From NCBI GenBank assembly GCA_902562205.1, contig CACESO010000003.1, positions 1 through 64,000 of the forward strand: DNA of 64,000 bases, read 5' to 3'. Numbering within the stretch: position 1 is the first letter of the stretch; each line of letters opens with the position of its first letter. Positions 46,207-55,696 of this stretch are shown here, piece after piece. Position numbers and translations under genes: made by a program. This DNA is from an uncultured Pelagibacteraceae bacterium (GTDB lineage: Bacteria > Pseudomonadota > Alphaproteobacteria > Pelagibacterales > Pelagibacteraceae). The notes beneath the pieces are model-generated. The model was not told the origin of the DNA and ran no database searches. It saw only the letters and a program-made list of their open reading frames with translations.

Positions 46207-48216
46207 CATTTCATCTAATGTTTTTTGATTAATTACCTTTATTTTGTTTTTTTTTGCCAAATCTACTTTTTTATTTGTAGGCTTTTCACCTATTACCAAA
46301 TAATCTAGTTTTTTAGTTACATTACTTACAATTTTACCTCCGTTACTTTCGATCAGTGATTTTGCCTCCGCTCTTGAAATATTATTAAGTTTTCCAGTAA
46401 ACATAAAGACCTGGCCTTTAAGTTTTCCTATACCTGTATTTTCTTTAAAACTTTGAATATCTAATGATTTTGATAAATTTAAAATAACATCTAAATTTAC
46501 TTTCTCATCAAAAAATATCTTTAAGGAATTTATTTGGGTATCACCTATTCCATCTATGTTGATAAGTTCCTGGATGTAATTTTGATTTTTTAATCGAAAA
46601 AAATTTTCTTTTTTCTTTAAAAATTCACTCAAAAGCTTTGCATTTTCTTGACCAATATGTCTTATACCAAGTGAAAATATAAATTTATCAAGTGAAATTT
46701 TTTTTGCTTTTTGAATAGATTTTTTTAAATTATTAACTGACAAGGTGCCCCAACCATCTAATTTTGATATTCTCTCAAAATCTAAACTAAATATATCATG
46801 TGGTAATTTTATAAGACCGATTTCCCAGAAATTTTGGACTATCTTTTTTCCAAAACCATCGATGTTAAGTGCATCTTTTGACACAAAATGCTTTATTTTT
46901 TCGATAGAGATTTTTTCACATTTGAAACCTTCGCTTGTACATCTTCTAACAGCATCATGTTTTTTTGTTTGAGAATTATATTCTTTAATAGTTTTTGATC
47001 CACAGGATGGGCAATTTAAGGGAAATGTAAATTTTTTAGAACCCTTTTTTCTTCTAGATAAATCAACTGAGATTACATGAGGAATTACATCCCCTGCTCT
47101 CTCAATTTTTACTGTATCTCCAATCCTAATATCTTTTCTTAAAATTTCTTCTTCATTATGAAGGGTGGCATTTGAAACTACTACCCCACCTATATTTACA
47201 GGTTTCACTTTTGCTACTGGTGTTAGTGCCCCAGTCCGACCGACCTGTATATCAATACTTAAAATTTCACTAACTGAGTTGCTTGCAGAAAATTTATGAG
47301 CTATTGCCCACCTTGGTGCATTCGTCACAAATCCTAGTCTTTTTTGAAGTTTAAAATCGTTAATTTTATAAACGATACCATCAATATCATAACTTAATTC
47401 AAATCTTTTTTTTTCTATATTTTGGTGATTAGACAATAGGTTTTTAATGCCTGAGATTTTTTTATTTAATTCTGAGGTTTTAAAACCCCATTTTTTTAAT
47501 TTTATCAAAAAATTTGTTTGCTTATCGAAAGTATCATCTGAAGAAAATCCAAATGTGTAAGCAACGAATTTTAAGGGAATCTTTGAAGTTTTTTTTGGAT
47601 CTTTTTGTCTGAGAGAACCAGAGGCTGCATTTCTTGGATTTGCGAAACTATCTTTTATTTTCTCAAAATCATTATTTTGAATGAAAACTTCTCCTCTTAT
47701 ATCGATGTCATCAGGAAAATCTGTTTGATCTATATACTGTGGAATGTCGGATATTGTTTTTAAATTTAAGGTAATATCCTCACCTTCTTCCCCATTTCCT
47801 CTTGATAGACCTCTTATAAATTTTCCAGACTTATAGGTTAAAGATGCCGATATACCATCAATTTTAGGCTCCGCACTATATTCGAACATAAAGTTTTTAT
47901 TAAGATTTAAAAAATTTATTATTTTTTTTTCAAAATTTATCAGATCTTCTTCATCAAATGCATTTGCTAATGAAAGCATTTTTACTCTATGCGGATGTTT
48001 TTCAAAATTTTTGGAAGGTGAAAAACCTAATGTATTTGAAGGGGAGTCTTTGTCACTAAAATTAAACTTTTTTTCAATATCTAATATTTCTTTTCTTAAT
48101 AAATCAAAATCTTGATCAGTTACTATTGGTGAATTATCTTCAAAGTATTTTTTGCTGTATTTTTTATATCTTTTTATTTTTTCTTTGTATTCCTTTTTGG
48201 CTGAACTTTTTAACAT
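46198..48216 (-). CDS. ligA: NAD-dependent DNA ligase LigA
   Basis: 672 aa, standard length. The adenylated lysine is in E-P-K-I-D-G (KxDG near 119), then the OB fold, a Cys4 zinc finger beginning C-P-S-C-G-S-K (near 402), HhH repeats, and a C-terminal BRCT domain (about 593-670, F-T-G-K-L). I chose the ATG at 48216, one base after the bamD stop, over an upstream TTG at 48225. It converges with pepP (9-bp overlap). In alphaproteobacteria ligA often follows bamD at the end of the dcw region, as here. Confidence 0.96.
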   Translation of the reverse strand: MLKSSAKKEYKEKIKRYKKYSKKYFEDNSPIVTDQDFDLLRKEILDIEKKFNFSDKDSPSNTLGFSPSKNFEKHPHRVKMLSLANAFDEEDLINFEKKIINFLNLNKNFMFEYSAEPKIDGISASLTYKSGKFIRGLSRGNGEEGEDITLNLKTISDIPQYIDQTDFPDDIDIRGEVFIQNNDFEKIKDSFANPRNAASGSLRQKDPKKTSKIPLKFVAYTFGFSSDDTFDKQTNFLIKLKKWGFKTSELNKKISGIKNLLSNHQNIEKKRFELSYDIDGIVYKINDFKLQKRLGFVTNAPRWAIAHKFSASNSVSEILSIDIQVGRTGALTPVAKVKPVNIGGVVVSNATLHNEEEILRKDIRIGDTVKIERAGDVIPHVISVDLSRRKKGSKKFTFPLNCPSCGSKTIKEYNSQTKKHDAVRRCTSEGFKCEKISIEKIKHFVSKDALNIDGFGKKIVQNFWEIGLIKLPHDIFSLDFERISKLDGWGTLSVNNLKKSIQKAKKISLDKFIFSLGIRHIGQENAKLLSEFLKKKENFFRLKNQNYIQELINIDGIGDTQINSLKIFFDEKVNLDVILNLSKSLDIQSFKENTGIGKLKGQVFMFTGKLNNISRAEAKSLIESNGGKIVSNVTKKLDYLVIGEKPTNKKVDLAKKNKIKVINQKTLDEMLN

Positions 48217-48217
48217 T

Positions 48218-49051
48218 TTAATCAAAAATTTTTTTGAATTTTTTTAGAATCCCTTTTTTCTCTTTTTTTAATTCTAATTTTGTTTTATATTTTTTGTTAA
48301 ATATCTTGTAAGATTTTTCATACCATTTGCTTGATTGGTAGTTGTAACCTAACAATGATGCGTACTTTTGAGATTCATTTTCTAGACCAATTGTATAATA
48401 TAACTCAACTAATCTATGTAAAGCTTCTTCAACATAAATTGTTTTTTCATATTTCTCTACTACTGTTTTATATCTGTTGATTGATGCAATCCATTTTTTT
48501 TTTTTTAAATAATGCATAGCAATATACATTTCTTTTGAAGCTAAATATTCTTGAATAAGATCAAGTTTATATTCTGCATCTAAAGCATAATCTGAGTCAG
48601 GATAATTTTTAATAACAAAATTAAATTTTTCCTGTGCTTGAAGCAATGGTCCTAAATCTTTTTTTTCATCTACAATTTGTTCGTAATAACACATTGCGAG
48701 TAGAAAGTGGGCATAGTTCAAATCAGGACTTTTAGGATAAGTTTTAATAAACCTGTTAAGCTCGAACTGTGCATCAAAATAATAATCATCAGCATAATAT
48801 ACATATGCTGCCATCAACGCTGCTTTAGGGGCCCATGATGACTGGGGAAACAATAATTCAGCTTCATTAAATTTTTTTGCAGCAAAAAGAGAGTCGCCTA
48901 AATTAAATTCCTCGTAGCCTTCTCTGAAAGCTCGTATCATTTGTGACTCTACATCTTCTTCAACAACTAAAGACGTTTTTTCTTTTTTTGTACAATTTGT
49001 AAGAAAAAAAGATACTAAAAAAAATGTTATTAAAATCTTTAAAAAATTCAT
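48218..49051 (-). CDS. bamD: Outer-membrane assembly lipoprotein BamD
   Basis: 277 aa. The lipoprotein signal ends in the lipobox-like F-L-T-N-C (Cys at 20). Five TPR-like repeats follow, for example E-A-E-L-L-F-P-Q-S-S-W-A near 65 and P-K-S-P-D-L-N-Y-A near 105. It is an essential part of the BAM complex for beta-barrel insertion. The C-terminus is strikingly Lys-rich. It lies 36 bp downstream of lpxC, the usual alphaproteobacterial order. Confidence 0.9.
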   Translation of the reverse strand: MNFLKILITFFLVSFFLTNCTKKEKTSLVVEEDVESQMIRAFREGYEEFNLGDSLFAAKKFNEAELLFPQSSWAPKAALMAAYVYYADDYYFDAQFELNRFIKTYPKSPDLNYAHFLLAMCYYEQIVDEKKDLGPLLQAQEKFNFVIKNYPDSDYALDAEYKLDLIQEYLASKEMYIAMHYLKKKKWIASINRYKTVVEKYEKTIYVEEALHRLVELYYTIGLENESQKYASLLGYNYQSSKWYEKSYKIFNKKYKTKLELKKEKKGILKKFKKIFD

Positions 49052-49087
49052 AAGTAAGTAACTTTAAGATAATTTATAAAATTAATC

Positions 49088-50008
49088 TTATGCTATAGAT
49101 TTTAGAATATTCTTGTTCAAAAAGGAATGCGGAATATTTTTCTCTTTTAGCTCAATAATCGAGAAATTTTCATTTTTACTTAGTAATTTTCTCAGACCTT
49201 GATTGGTGATATTATGACCGCCTTGACAAGAAGTGATTTTACCAACTATTTTAAAACCTGATAAATATAGATCTCCGAGACAATCTAATATCTTGTGATT
49301 TACAAATTCTTTTTCATTTCTAAGCTTTTCTTTATTAAGTATTTTGTTTTCTTTTACGACTATTGCGTTATCTAAAGAACCACCTTTTGCAAGATTTAAA
49401 TTTTTAAGTTTTTCTATGTCCTCGTATAAGCAAAATGTTCTTGAATTATACATGTCTGACAAATCATCCATATAAATGTTAATTTTGTTTTTTTGATTAT
49501 TGATTAATTTGTTATTAAAATTTATTTCAAAATCAATTTCTAAACTTATTTTGCTTGGCTGAAAAGAAATTGATTTTTCCCCTTCTTTGTAAATGATTTC
49601 TTTATCGATAGTTATAATCTTTATTGGTTGGTCACTTATTTCAAAACCAGCTGAGTCAATTGCCTCAACAAAATTCTTTGAAGATCCGTCTAGTATTGGC
49701 ACCTCTTCAGCATCTATTTCTATTAATAAATTATCTATACCTTTTCCATATAATGCTGCCATTAAATGCTCAATAGTTGAGACAGACACACCATGTTCAT
49801 TTGAAATCTTTGTGCAGTACAAGGCACTCGAAACATTGAATACACTTGGATAAACTATATTATTCGAAACTAAATCAGTTCTTTTAAAATATATTCCAAT
49901 ATTTGGTTTCTGGGGAACTAACTTAAGATTTACTTTTCTACCCGAGTGTAGACCAACGCCTGATAGCTTTATAATGTTTTTAATCGTTTTTTGCTTTAAA
50001 ATAGACAT
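49088..50008 (-). CDS. lpxC: UDP-3-O-acyl-N-acetylglucosamine deacetylase
   Basis: 306 aa. It carries out the committed step of lipid A synthesis. Zinc ligands are in T-I-E-H-L-M-A-A (His near 78) and H-K-I-L-D-C-L-G-D (His and Asp near 234-238). The N-terminal G-V-G-L-H-S-G is diagnostic. In most alphaproteobacteria lpxC follows ftsZ. Here the gene directly upstream is the truncated FtsA-like protein, 67 bp away. Confidence 0.96.
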   Translation of the reverse strand: MSILKQKTIKNIIKLSGVGLHSGRKVNLKLVPQKPNIGIYFKRTDLVSNNIVYPSVFNVSSALYCTKISNEHGVSVSTIEHLMAALYGKGIDNLLIEIDAEEVPILDGSSKNFVEAIDSAGFEISDQPIKIITIDKEIIYKEGEKSISFQPSKISLEIDFEINFNNKLINNQKNKINIYMDDLSDMYNSRTFCLYEDIEKLKNLNLAKGGSLDNAIVVKENKILNKEKLRNEKEFVNHKILDCLGDLYLSGFKIVGKITSCQGGHNITNQGLRKLLSKNENFSIIELKEKNIPHSFLNKNILKSIA

Positions 50009-50075
50009 CGATGAAACTTATATTCACACGAGAAATTAAAGAAAAAACAACTAATGTTACAAAACAATACAAGAT

Positions 50076-50780
50076 TTAACCAAAAAAATTGAACATTTTT
50101 TCAAATAAACCCTGCGTTTTAGCCTTTAAATTATGTATTTTAACCTCTAACGGGTTAATACCATCAATCACTTTCTTAGCAGCATCACAAGGACTTTGAT
50201 CTTTTTTGTCTGCAAACCTACTTGAGTATTGATGACTTACAATTTTTTTTACCTCAATATTGCAATCTTTAAGAATTCTATTCAACATTTTGACAGTTGA
50301 ACTATTAATTGTAATGAAGCTAACGTCTAAAATAAATTCTTTATAGTCAAGATTTTCCGGAAACTCAAAATATTTTTTACCATCAATAGTATATTGATCG
50401 ACTAATACATGTAATATATGGCAGTTTTTATTATTTCTCATAATAAGTTGTTTAGCATCATTTATTAATCTAACAATATCAGTCTCCTTTATTTGATTAG
50501 AGCTGTGTTTACTTTTTAAACTTAAGGAGAATTGATTATACTTTGCATCTGTAATTACATTTACTTCTTCAATAAAACTTCCTACATCTTTTTCAAAATC
50601 TTTAACTTTTTCTAAAATGAATTTTGTTAAAATAGTTAAATTTAAGTTGTCATCTAAAGGATCTGGCATTAAATATTTTTTTTGATGATTGGAATTGTCC
50701 TCTTCAGAATCAAAATAACTTAGATGAAGGCTATGATCAACTATCGCGAGATAAAAAGATTGAGATTCCTTATTAGTCAT
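50076..50780 (-). CDS. Reduced FtsA-like protein: 1C/SHS2 domain and C-terminal amphipathic helix only
   Basis: 234 aa at the usual ftsA position, overlapping ftsQ by 8 bp. Residues about 70-188 align by eye with the FtsA 1C region: H-I-L-H-V-L-V-D-Q-Y-T-I-D against E. coli H-V-I-P-Q-E-Y-A-I-D, then F-I-L-D-V-S-F-I-T and C-N-I-E-V-K-K-I-V. The N-terminal strand (L-A-I-V-D-H-S-L-H-L) has lost the phosphate-1 G-T. The rest of 1A, 2A and 2B is absent, including D-I-G-G-G-T and the adenosine motif. Full FtsA has about 410-420 aa. The last residues (L-F-E-K-M-F-N-F-F) could be the membrane-targeting helix. It probably links FtsQ, FtsN or similar proteins to the membrane without ATPase activity. 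Confidence 0.75.
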   Translation of the reverse strand: MTNKESQSFYLAIVDHSLHLSYFDSEEDNSNHQKKYLMPDPLDDNLNLTILTKFILEKVKDFEKDVGSFIEEVNVITDAKYNQFSLSLKSKHSSNQIKETDIVRLINDAKQLIMRNNKNCHILHVLVDQYTIDGKKYFEFPENLDYKEFILDVSFITINSSTVKMLNRILKDCNIEVKKIVSHQYSSRFADKKDQSPCDAAKKVIDGINPLEVKIHNLKAKTQGLFEKMFNFFG

Positions 50781-51447
50781 AAGTGATTACCTTATTAGGA
50801 ATTCTTAAATCTATAATTTTTGACGCATTAAATAATTCATCTTCAATAAGCTGTAAGCTCAAATTTAAATTATCAATTGTTAAATTAATTGGAAATCTGA
50901 TTTTTTTTTTATTTTTCAAAATTATATCTATCCTGTCACTTGGAAAAAAAATTATTTTTTTTATGTTTCTAATATTGAAGTTAGATTTATTTATAATTTT
51001 AATAGTTTCAAAAACTTTTTTAATATCATTGGTTCCGTTAACTTCAGGCACGTTTGATGGTAAACTTTTTAAGTCAATTATTTTTCCATTATTTCCTAAA
51101 ATAACTAATTCATTTAAATATTTTATAACACTGATAGCCACAGCTGATTCAATATAAACTTTTATGTGATTTGGATATATTTTTTTTATGTTGTATTTGC
51201 TTATTAAATTTTCAGATTTTATAAATTTAAAAGACTCTTTATTAATTGTGAAAATATTTGATCCAACTAAATCCTTTAATTTTTTTTCTAAAAGTAAATT
51301 ATCTCTTTCATCTAAACCAACAACCTCAACTTTCTTAACAATGAAAAAATTGTTATATTTTAAATTTAAATTATGTGTTGATGAAAAGATTAGAAAAATA
51401 ATTAAATAAAAAAAAATATATTTTTTCTTATCTATTTTTTGAAGCAT
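50773..51447 (-). CDS. ftsQ: Cell division protein FtsQ
   Basis: 224 aa from the ATG at 51447 (a TTG at 51465 would add six residues). One TM helix (about 10-25), then a POTRA domain (F-F-I-V-K-K-V-E-V-V-G near 34-44) and the beta domain (G-N-N-G-K-I-I-D-L near 118). It bridges early and late divisome proteins. It is short but has all main parts. It overlaps ddl by 20 bp and the FtsA-like gene by 8 bp. Confidence 0.88.
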   Translation of the reverse strand: MLQKIDKKKYIFFYLIIFLIFSSTHNLNLKYNNFFIVKKVEVVGLDERDNLLLEKKLKDLVGSNIFTINKESFKFIKSENLISKYNIKKIYPNHIKVYIESAVAISVIKYLNELVILGNNGKIIDLKSLPSNVPEVNGTNDIKKVFETIKIINKSNFNIRNIKKIIFFPSDRIDIILKNKKKIRFPINLTIDNLNLSLQLIEDELFNASKIIDLRIPNKVITYD

Positions 51448-52339
51448 CTTTAATAATCCAGTCAATTAACGAAAAAAAATTCATTCCATGATATAATGCT
51501 ATTTCTGGAACTAATGAAAGATTAGTCATTCCCGGCTGAGTATTAGTTTCCAAAAGATAAAACTTTCCGTTGTGAAATTTAAAATCAGATCTGGTTACTC
51601 CCCTACACTTTAAAACTCTATGTGCTTTTAAGGCTATGTTCATCACACTTTGATATTCTTTTGCTTTAAGATTTACTGGAATAATATGTTTTGTTTTAGC
51701 CTTAGAACTATACTTGGCCTTATAATCATAAAACTTTCTTTTTGGTTTTAACTCTATGGCACCTAGTTTTTTTTTACCTAGTATTACAACTTGAATTTCT
51801 CGTCCTGGTATAAATTCTTCCACTAAAATTTCATCATAAGCTTTAAGCTTTTTTAAATTTTTAATAATATTTTTTTCATTACAAATAAAAACACCTAAAC
51901 TTGATCCTTCGTTTATTGGTTTAATAACTGCAGGAAAATTAATTTTTTTTTTTAACAATTTCATAACTTCTTTTTTATTAAGATTTGTTCTTATTTTTTT
52001 AAATTTCGGTGTTAAAATTTTATTTTTAATAAATAATTTTTTTGAAATTTCTTTATCCATTGCCATCATAGAAGATAAAACCCCTGAATGGGTGTACCTA
52101 ACTCCTTTACCCTCTAAATAAGTTTGGATGAAACCATCTTCACCAAATCTTCCATGTAAAGCGTTAAAAACGACATGGGGAGAAAACCTGTCAATATTTG
52201 TCGTCAAATTTTCGTCAGGTTCAACTATTCTACAATTATATTTTTTTTTAATACTGTTCTTTACAGCTTTTGCAGTTTTGAGACTAATAGATCTTTCTCC
52301 TGAGATACCACCTCCAAGAATAAGAATTCTTTTTTTCAT
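51428..52339 (-). CDS. ddl: D-alanine--D-alanine ligase
   Basis: 303 aa, ATP-grasp fold. G-G-G-I-S-G-E-R-S-I-S (8-18) is the N-terminal signature, N-E-G-S-S-L-G-V (near 142-149) the ATP-grasp loop, and L-E-T-N-T-Q-P-G-M-T (near 267-276) the Mg/substrate site. It makes the D-Ala-D-Ala terminus of the peptidoglycan stem. Its ATG follows the murB stop with no spacer. Confidence 0.95.
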   Translation of the reverse strand: MKKRILILGGGISGERSISLKTAKAVKNSIKKKYNCRIVEPDENLTTNIDRFSPHVVFNALHGRFGEDGFIQTYLEGKGVRYTHSGVLSSMMAMDKEISKKLFIKNKILTPKFKKIRTNLNKKEVMKLLKKKINFPAVIKPINEGSSLGVFICNEKNIIKNLKKLKAYDEILVEEFIPGREIQVVILGKKKLGAIELKPKRKFYDYKAKYSSKAKTKHIIPVNLKAKEYQSVMNIALKAHRVLKCRGVTRSDFKFHNGKFYLLETNTQPGMTNLSLVPEIALYHGMNFFSLIDWIIKDASKNR

Positions 52340-53245
52340 CTATTTTATTATTTCTATCTCAAGATCTAAAGATATGCCTGTTTTTTTTTTAACCTCATCT
52401 CTTACAAAATTAATTAACTTGTTCATTTCTTTAAAAGAGGCATTTTTTGAATTAACGAAGAAATTGCTATGTTTAGATGAAATTTTAGCATCTCCAAAAC
52501 TTAAATCTTTAGGTACACTTTCACGAATAAGTTCCCAAACTTTTCTTTCAGTGCTTTTAACTGGATTTTTAAAAGTGCTCCCTCCAGTTTTGACTCTTAA
52601 AGGTTGAGATGACTCCTTTAGTTTTTTTAATCTTTCAATTTCTTTTCTTATCAATTCCTTGCTACCCTTTTTACATTCAAATGTTGCGCTTAAGAAGATT
52701 AAGTCATTAGGCAAATTGCACTCTCTATAACCAAAAATAATATCCTTTGTTCTAATGGAACTTACCTTTCCCTCAAAATCTACCACCTGAATTGAAACTA
52801 AATAGTCTTTGAATTCAGAACCGAAACATCCAGAATTCATTCTAATACCACCTCCTATAGAGCCTGGTATACAGGACAAGAATTCTAAACCAGATAAACC
52901 ATTTTCACAAGCAAAGTCAGAAACATTTTTATCCAAAGATGAACAGCCGGCAATTAATTTATTATCATCGATCAATGATATATTGCTAAAATTTCTGCCT
53001 AACTTTATAAAAATTTTTTCCCTCAAATTTTCACTTATTAAAAGATTAGATCCTGCTCCTAAAACATGTTTTTCATATTTTGGTGCTATTTTTAAAAAAC
53101 TTATTAGTTCTTTTAAATTTTCTGGTTTAAAAAAAACCTTCGCTGATCCGCCAATATTCATCCAATTTAAATTTTTTAGAGAGAAATCAAATTTTAGATT
53201 AGATTTGTTTTGATCTTGAAAGATTTTAAATTCCTGTATATCCAT
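52340..53245 (-). CDS. murB: UDP-N-acetylenolpyruvoylglucosamine reductase
   Basis: 301 aa, type I/II-like MurB. The FAD-binding segments are G-A-G-S-N-L-L (near 60-66) and I-P-G-S-I-G-G-G-I-R-M-N-S-G (near 126-139). K-T-G-G-S-T-F-K-N-P (near 220) holds the catalytic Ser region. It reduces enolpyruvyl-UDP-GlcNAc to UDP-MurNAc. It overlaps murC by one base. Confidence 0.95.
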   Translation of the reverse strand: MDIQEFKIFQDQNKSNLKFDFSLKNLNWMNIGGSAKVFFKPENLKELISFLKIAPKYEKHVLGAGSNLLISENLREKIFIKLGRNFSNISLIDDNKLIAGCSSLDKNVSDFACENGLSGLEFLSCIPGSIGGGIRMNSGCFGSEFKDYLVSIQVVDFEGKVSSIRTKDIIFGYRECNLPNDLIFLSATFECKKGSKELIRKEIERLKKLKESSQPLRVKTGGSTFKNPVKSTERKVWELIRESVPKDLSFGDAKISSKHSNFFVNSKNASFKEMNKLINFVRDEVKKKTGISLDLEIEIIK

Positions 53246-54642
53246 TATATAAGAAAACTTTTAAGTTCTTTTAGCCAGCCAGATATTGATCCAGCACCCA
53301 TTCCGATTACAATTTCATTTCCTTTTAAATTATTTTTGAAGAAATTTACAAGGTCATGTTTTTGATTAACCATAATTACTAACACTTTTGAATTTTTTGA
53401 TATATCTTTAGCAAATTTGTCATATTTAAATTTCAATTTAATTTTTTCACCTGCTTTAAAAACAGGGCATAACAACACTTGATCTGAATTTTCAAATGAT
53501 TTGCTAAAGTCAATACTTAAATCATTTAGTCTCGAAATTCTATGTGGTTGAAAAATAGATATGACTTTTTTATTTGAAAAGCTTTTTTTTACACCGTTTA
53601 AAACTTCTTTAATTTCAGTTGGATGATGAGCATAATCATCAAAAAAAGTTACACCATTAAATTCAAAAACCTTATTAAATCTTCTTTCAACACCCTGAAA
53701 ATCTTTAAGGCTTTTTTTTATTAAACTTGAAGATATTCCTATATGAGAAGTTAATGCAAATGTCGCAGCCGCATTACTTATATTATGAAATCCAATTAAA
53801 GGGATTTCTATATTGTTAACACTTATCTTTTTTTTATTGGGTATTTTTATAATTAAATCAAAAATTGATCTATTTAATTTGTACTTTATATTTGAAATTC
53901 TAAAATTAGAATCTTTGTTTACACCATAAGTGAAATAGTTTTTAACAAGATTTTTTTTAAGCAAACTTCTATTATTTATATCATCAATACACAAAAATGT
54001 TTTACCGAAAGAGGGAACGTTAGAAATAAATTTTTCAAAATACTTTTTTAAATTATCTTCAGATTTATAAAAATCCATATGCTCTCTATCGATATTAGTA
54101 ATAATAGAATAAGTGAATGGAACTTTTATAAAACTACCATCAGACTCATCAGACTCGAGTACACACCATTCGCTCTTCCCCAGTTTAGCTGAGTTGTTAA
54201 TTGAATTTATCACACCTCCATTTATTATTGTAGGATCTAATTTTGCTTTTGAAAAAACACTTGCAATCAATGAAGTTGTAGTAGTTTTTCCATGAGAACC
54301 TGCCACAACAATATTTTTTTTTAGTGAGGTCATGTGTGCAAGCATGTCTCCTCTTTTATAAATTGGTAAATCTTTTTTCTTAGCTGCGTTTAATTCAATA
54401 TTATTATTTTTAATTGCTGATGATATGACTACAATATTAGCTTTTTTTAGATTAGAAATTTTGTGTTTTGTAAAAATTTTTATCTTACTTTTTTTTAATC
54501 TTCCTATATTTTTATTTATTGTAATATCACTTCCTTGTATTTTAAATCCAAGTTGTTTCATTATTAAGGCTAATCCACTCATACCAATGCCTCCAATACC
54601 AATGAAATGGATTATTTCTTTTTTTCCTAGATTAATTTTCAT
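53245..54642 (-). CDS. murC: UDP-N-acetylmuramate--L-alanine ligase
   Basis: 465 aa. The N-terminal Rossmann loop I-G-I-G-G-I-G-M-S-G (14-23) is typical of MurC, the P-loop is G-S-H-G-K-T-T-T (near 114-121), and D-D-Y-A-H-H-P-T-E near 337 is the C-terminal domain signature. It adds the first amino acid of the stem peptide. It overlaps murG by 11 bp. Confidence 0.96.
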   Translation of the reverse strand: MKINLGKKEIIHFIGIGGIGMSGLALIMKQLGFKIQGSDITINKNIGRLKKSKIKIFTKHKISNLKKANIVVISSAIKNNNIELNAAKKKDLPIYKRGDMLAHMTSLKKNIVVAGSHGKTTTTSLIASVFSKAKLDPTIINGGVINSINNSAKLGKSEWCVLESDESDGSFIKVPFTYSIITNIDREHMDFYKSEDNLKKYFEKFISNVPSFGKTFLCIDDINNRSLLKKNLVKNYFTYGVNKDSNFRISNIKYKLNRSIFDLIIKIPNKKKISVNNIEIPLIGFHNISNAAATFALTSHIGISSSLIKKSLKDFQGVERRFNKVFEFNGVTFFDDYAHHPTEIKEVLNGVKKSFSNKKVISIFQPHRISRLNDLSIDFSKSFENSDQVLLCPVFKAGEKIKLKFKYDKFAKDISKNSKVLVIMVNQKHDLVNFFKNNLKGNEIVIGMGAGSISGWLKELKSFLI

Positions 54643-55696
54643 AAAAAGTTTTTTCTATCATATTTAAGTTTTCAGACCATGATTCTTCAAAAATAAAATT
54701 GCCCATTCTTTCTACCTTGTTATCTAACACTTTTTTGTTCTGAATATTTTCCATGTAAAATTGATAGAAATAGTTTTCAGAAATTTCATGTTCATTAATA
54801 AGCCAACCAAAATTTTTATCCACATAAAACTTTGCATTAAAATACTGATGATCATCTTTTGAAAATGGAAAAGGAATTGCTAAAAATGGGATTTTTAAAG
54901 TGACAAGTTCTGATAAAGTTGATGCTCCTGCTCGTGTAATTGCAAAGTCACATAAAGACATAATTTCATTTAATTTATCTTCAAAAGTAAAAACTTTATT
55001 CGCAATACTGTTTTCTTGGTAAAAATTTTTAAGATATTTTTGGTTAGGTTTGCTAGTTTGGTGATATATAGTTAAGTTTATTATCTTTGAGATTTTTAAA
55101 ATATCTTTAAGAAAAATAGTATCTAATTTTTTTGCCGTTTGACTTCCCCCAATTATTAAAACTTTAAATTCTTTCTCAGATGATAAAGTTTTTTTATATT
55201 TTAAAAATTCTTTTCGAACTATAGGTTTGATTACTTTAAGTTTATGGGAAAATTTTAAAGGTAAATTTTTTAAATTAGTTTCATAAGCAAATATTTTTTT
55301 GCAAAACCTTAATAATAATAAATTAGATCTTCCAATTACTAAATTTGGTTCAAAAAGGAACACTTTGATATTTAAAATTCTTGCTGCAAGACAGTGAGGA
55401 ATACTCATATATCCACCCGTAGAAAGTAGCAATTTTGGATTTTCCTTTTTTAGGAAAAGCAAAGATTTTAAAAATGAAGTAATTAAAAAAAAAGGAAATA
55501 TTAAAATACTAAAATTTTTTTTCAATTGCGGGATATGAATTTCATTTACATTGTAACGTTCTTTTTCAATAAAATTTAGACCTCTTTTATCTGAAATTAT
55601 CTTCACACTAAACTTTTCTTTAAAATAGTCATAAAATACCTTGGCTGGTATAACGTGACCTCCTGTCCCGCCAGTGCTTATTATCATAGAGCTCAT
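54632..55696 (-). CDS. murG: Lipid II synthase (UDP-GlcNAc transferase) MurG
   Basis: 354 aa, GT-B fold. G-G-T-G-G-H (8-13) near the N-terminus, I-G-G-S-Q-T-A (near 178) and the UDP-binding T-R-A-G-A-S-T-L-S-E-L (near 251) are diagnostic. It transfers GlcNAc to lipid I at the inner face of the membrane. The start at 55696 overlaps the ftsW stop by 4 bp. An alternative ATG lies three codons in. Confidence 0.95.
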   Translation of the reverse strand: MSSMIISTGGTGGHVIPAKVFYDYFKEKFSVKIISDKRGLNFIEKERYNVNEIHIPQLKKNFSILIFPFFLITSFLKSLLFLKKENPKLLLSTGGYMSIPHCLAARILNIKVFLFEPNLVIGRSNLLLLRFCKKIFAYETNLKNLPLKFSHKLKVIKPIVRKEFLKYKKTLSSEKEFKVLIIGGSQTAKKLDTIFLKDILKISKIINLTIYHQTSKPNQKYLKNFYQENSIANKVFTFEDKLNEIMSLCDFAITRAGASTLSELVTLKIPFLAIPFPFSKDDHQYFNAKFYVDKNFGWLINEHEISENYFYQFYMENIQNKKVLDNKVERMGNFIFEESWSENLNMIEKTFYEN

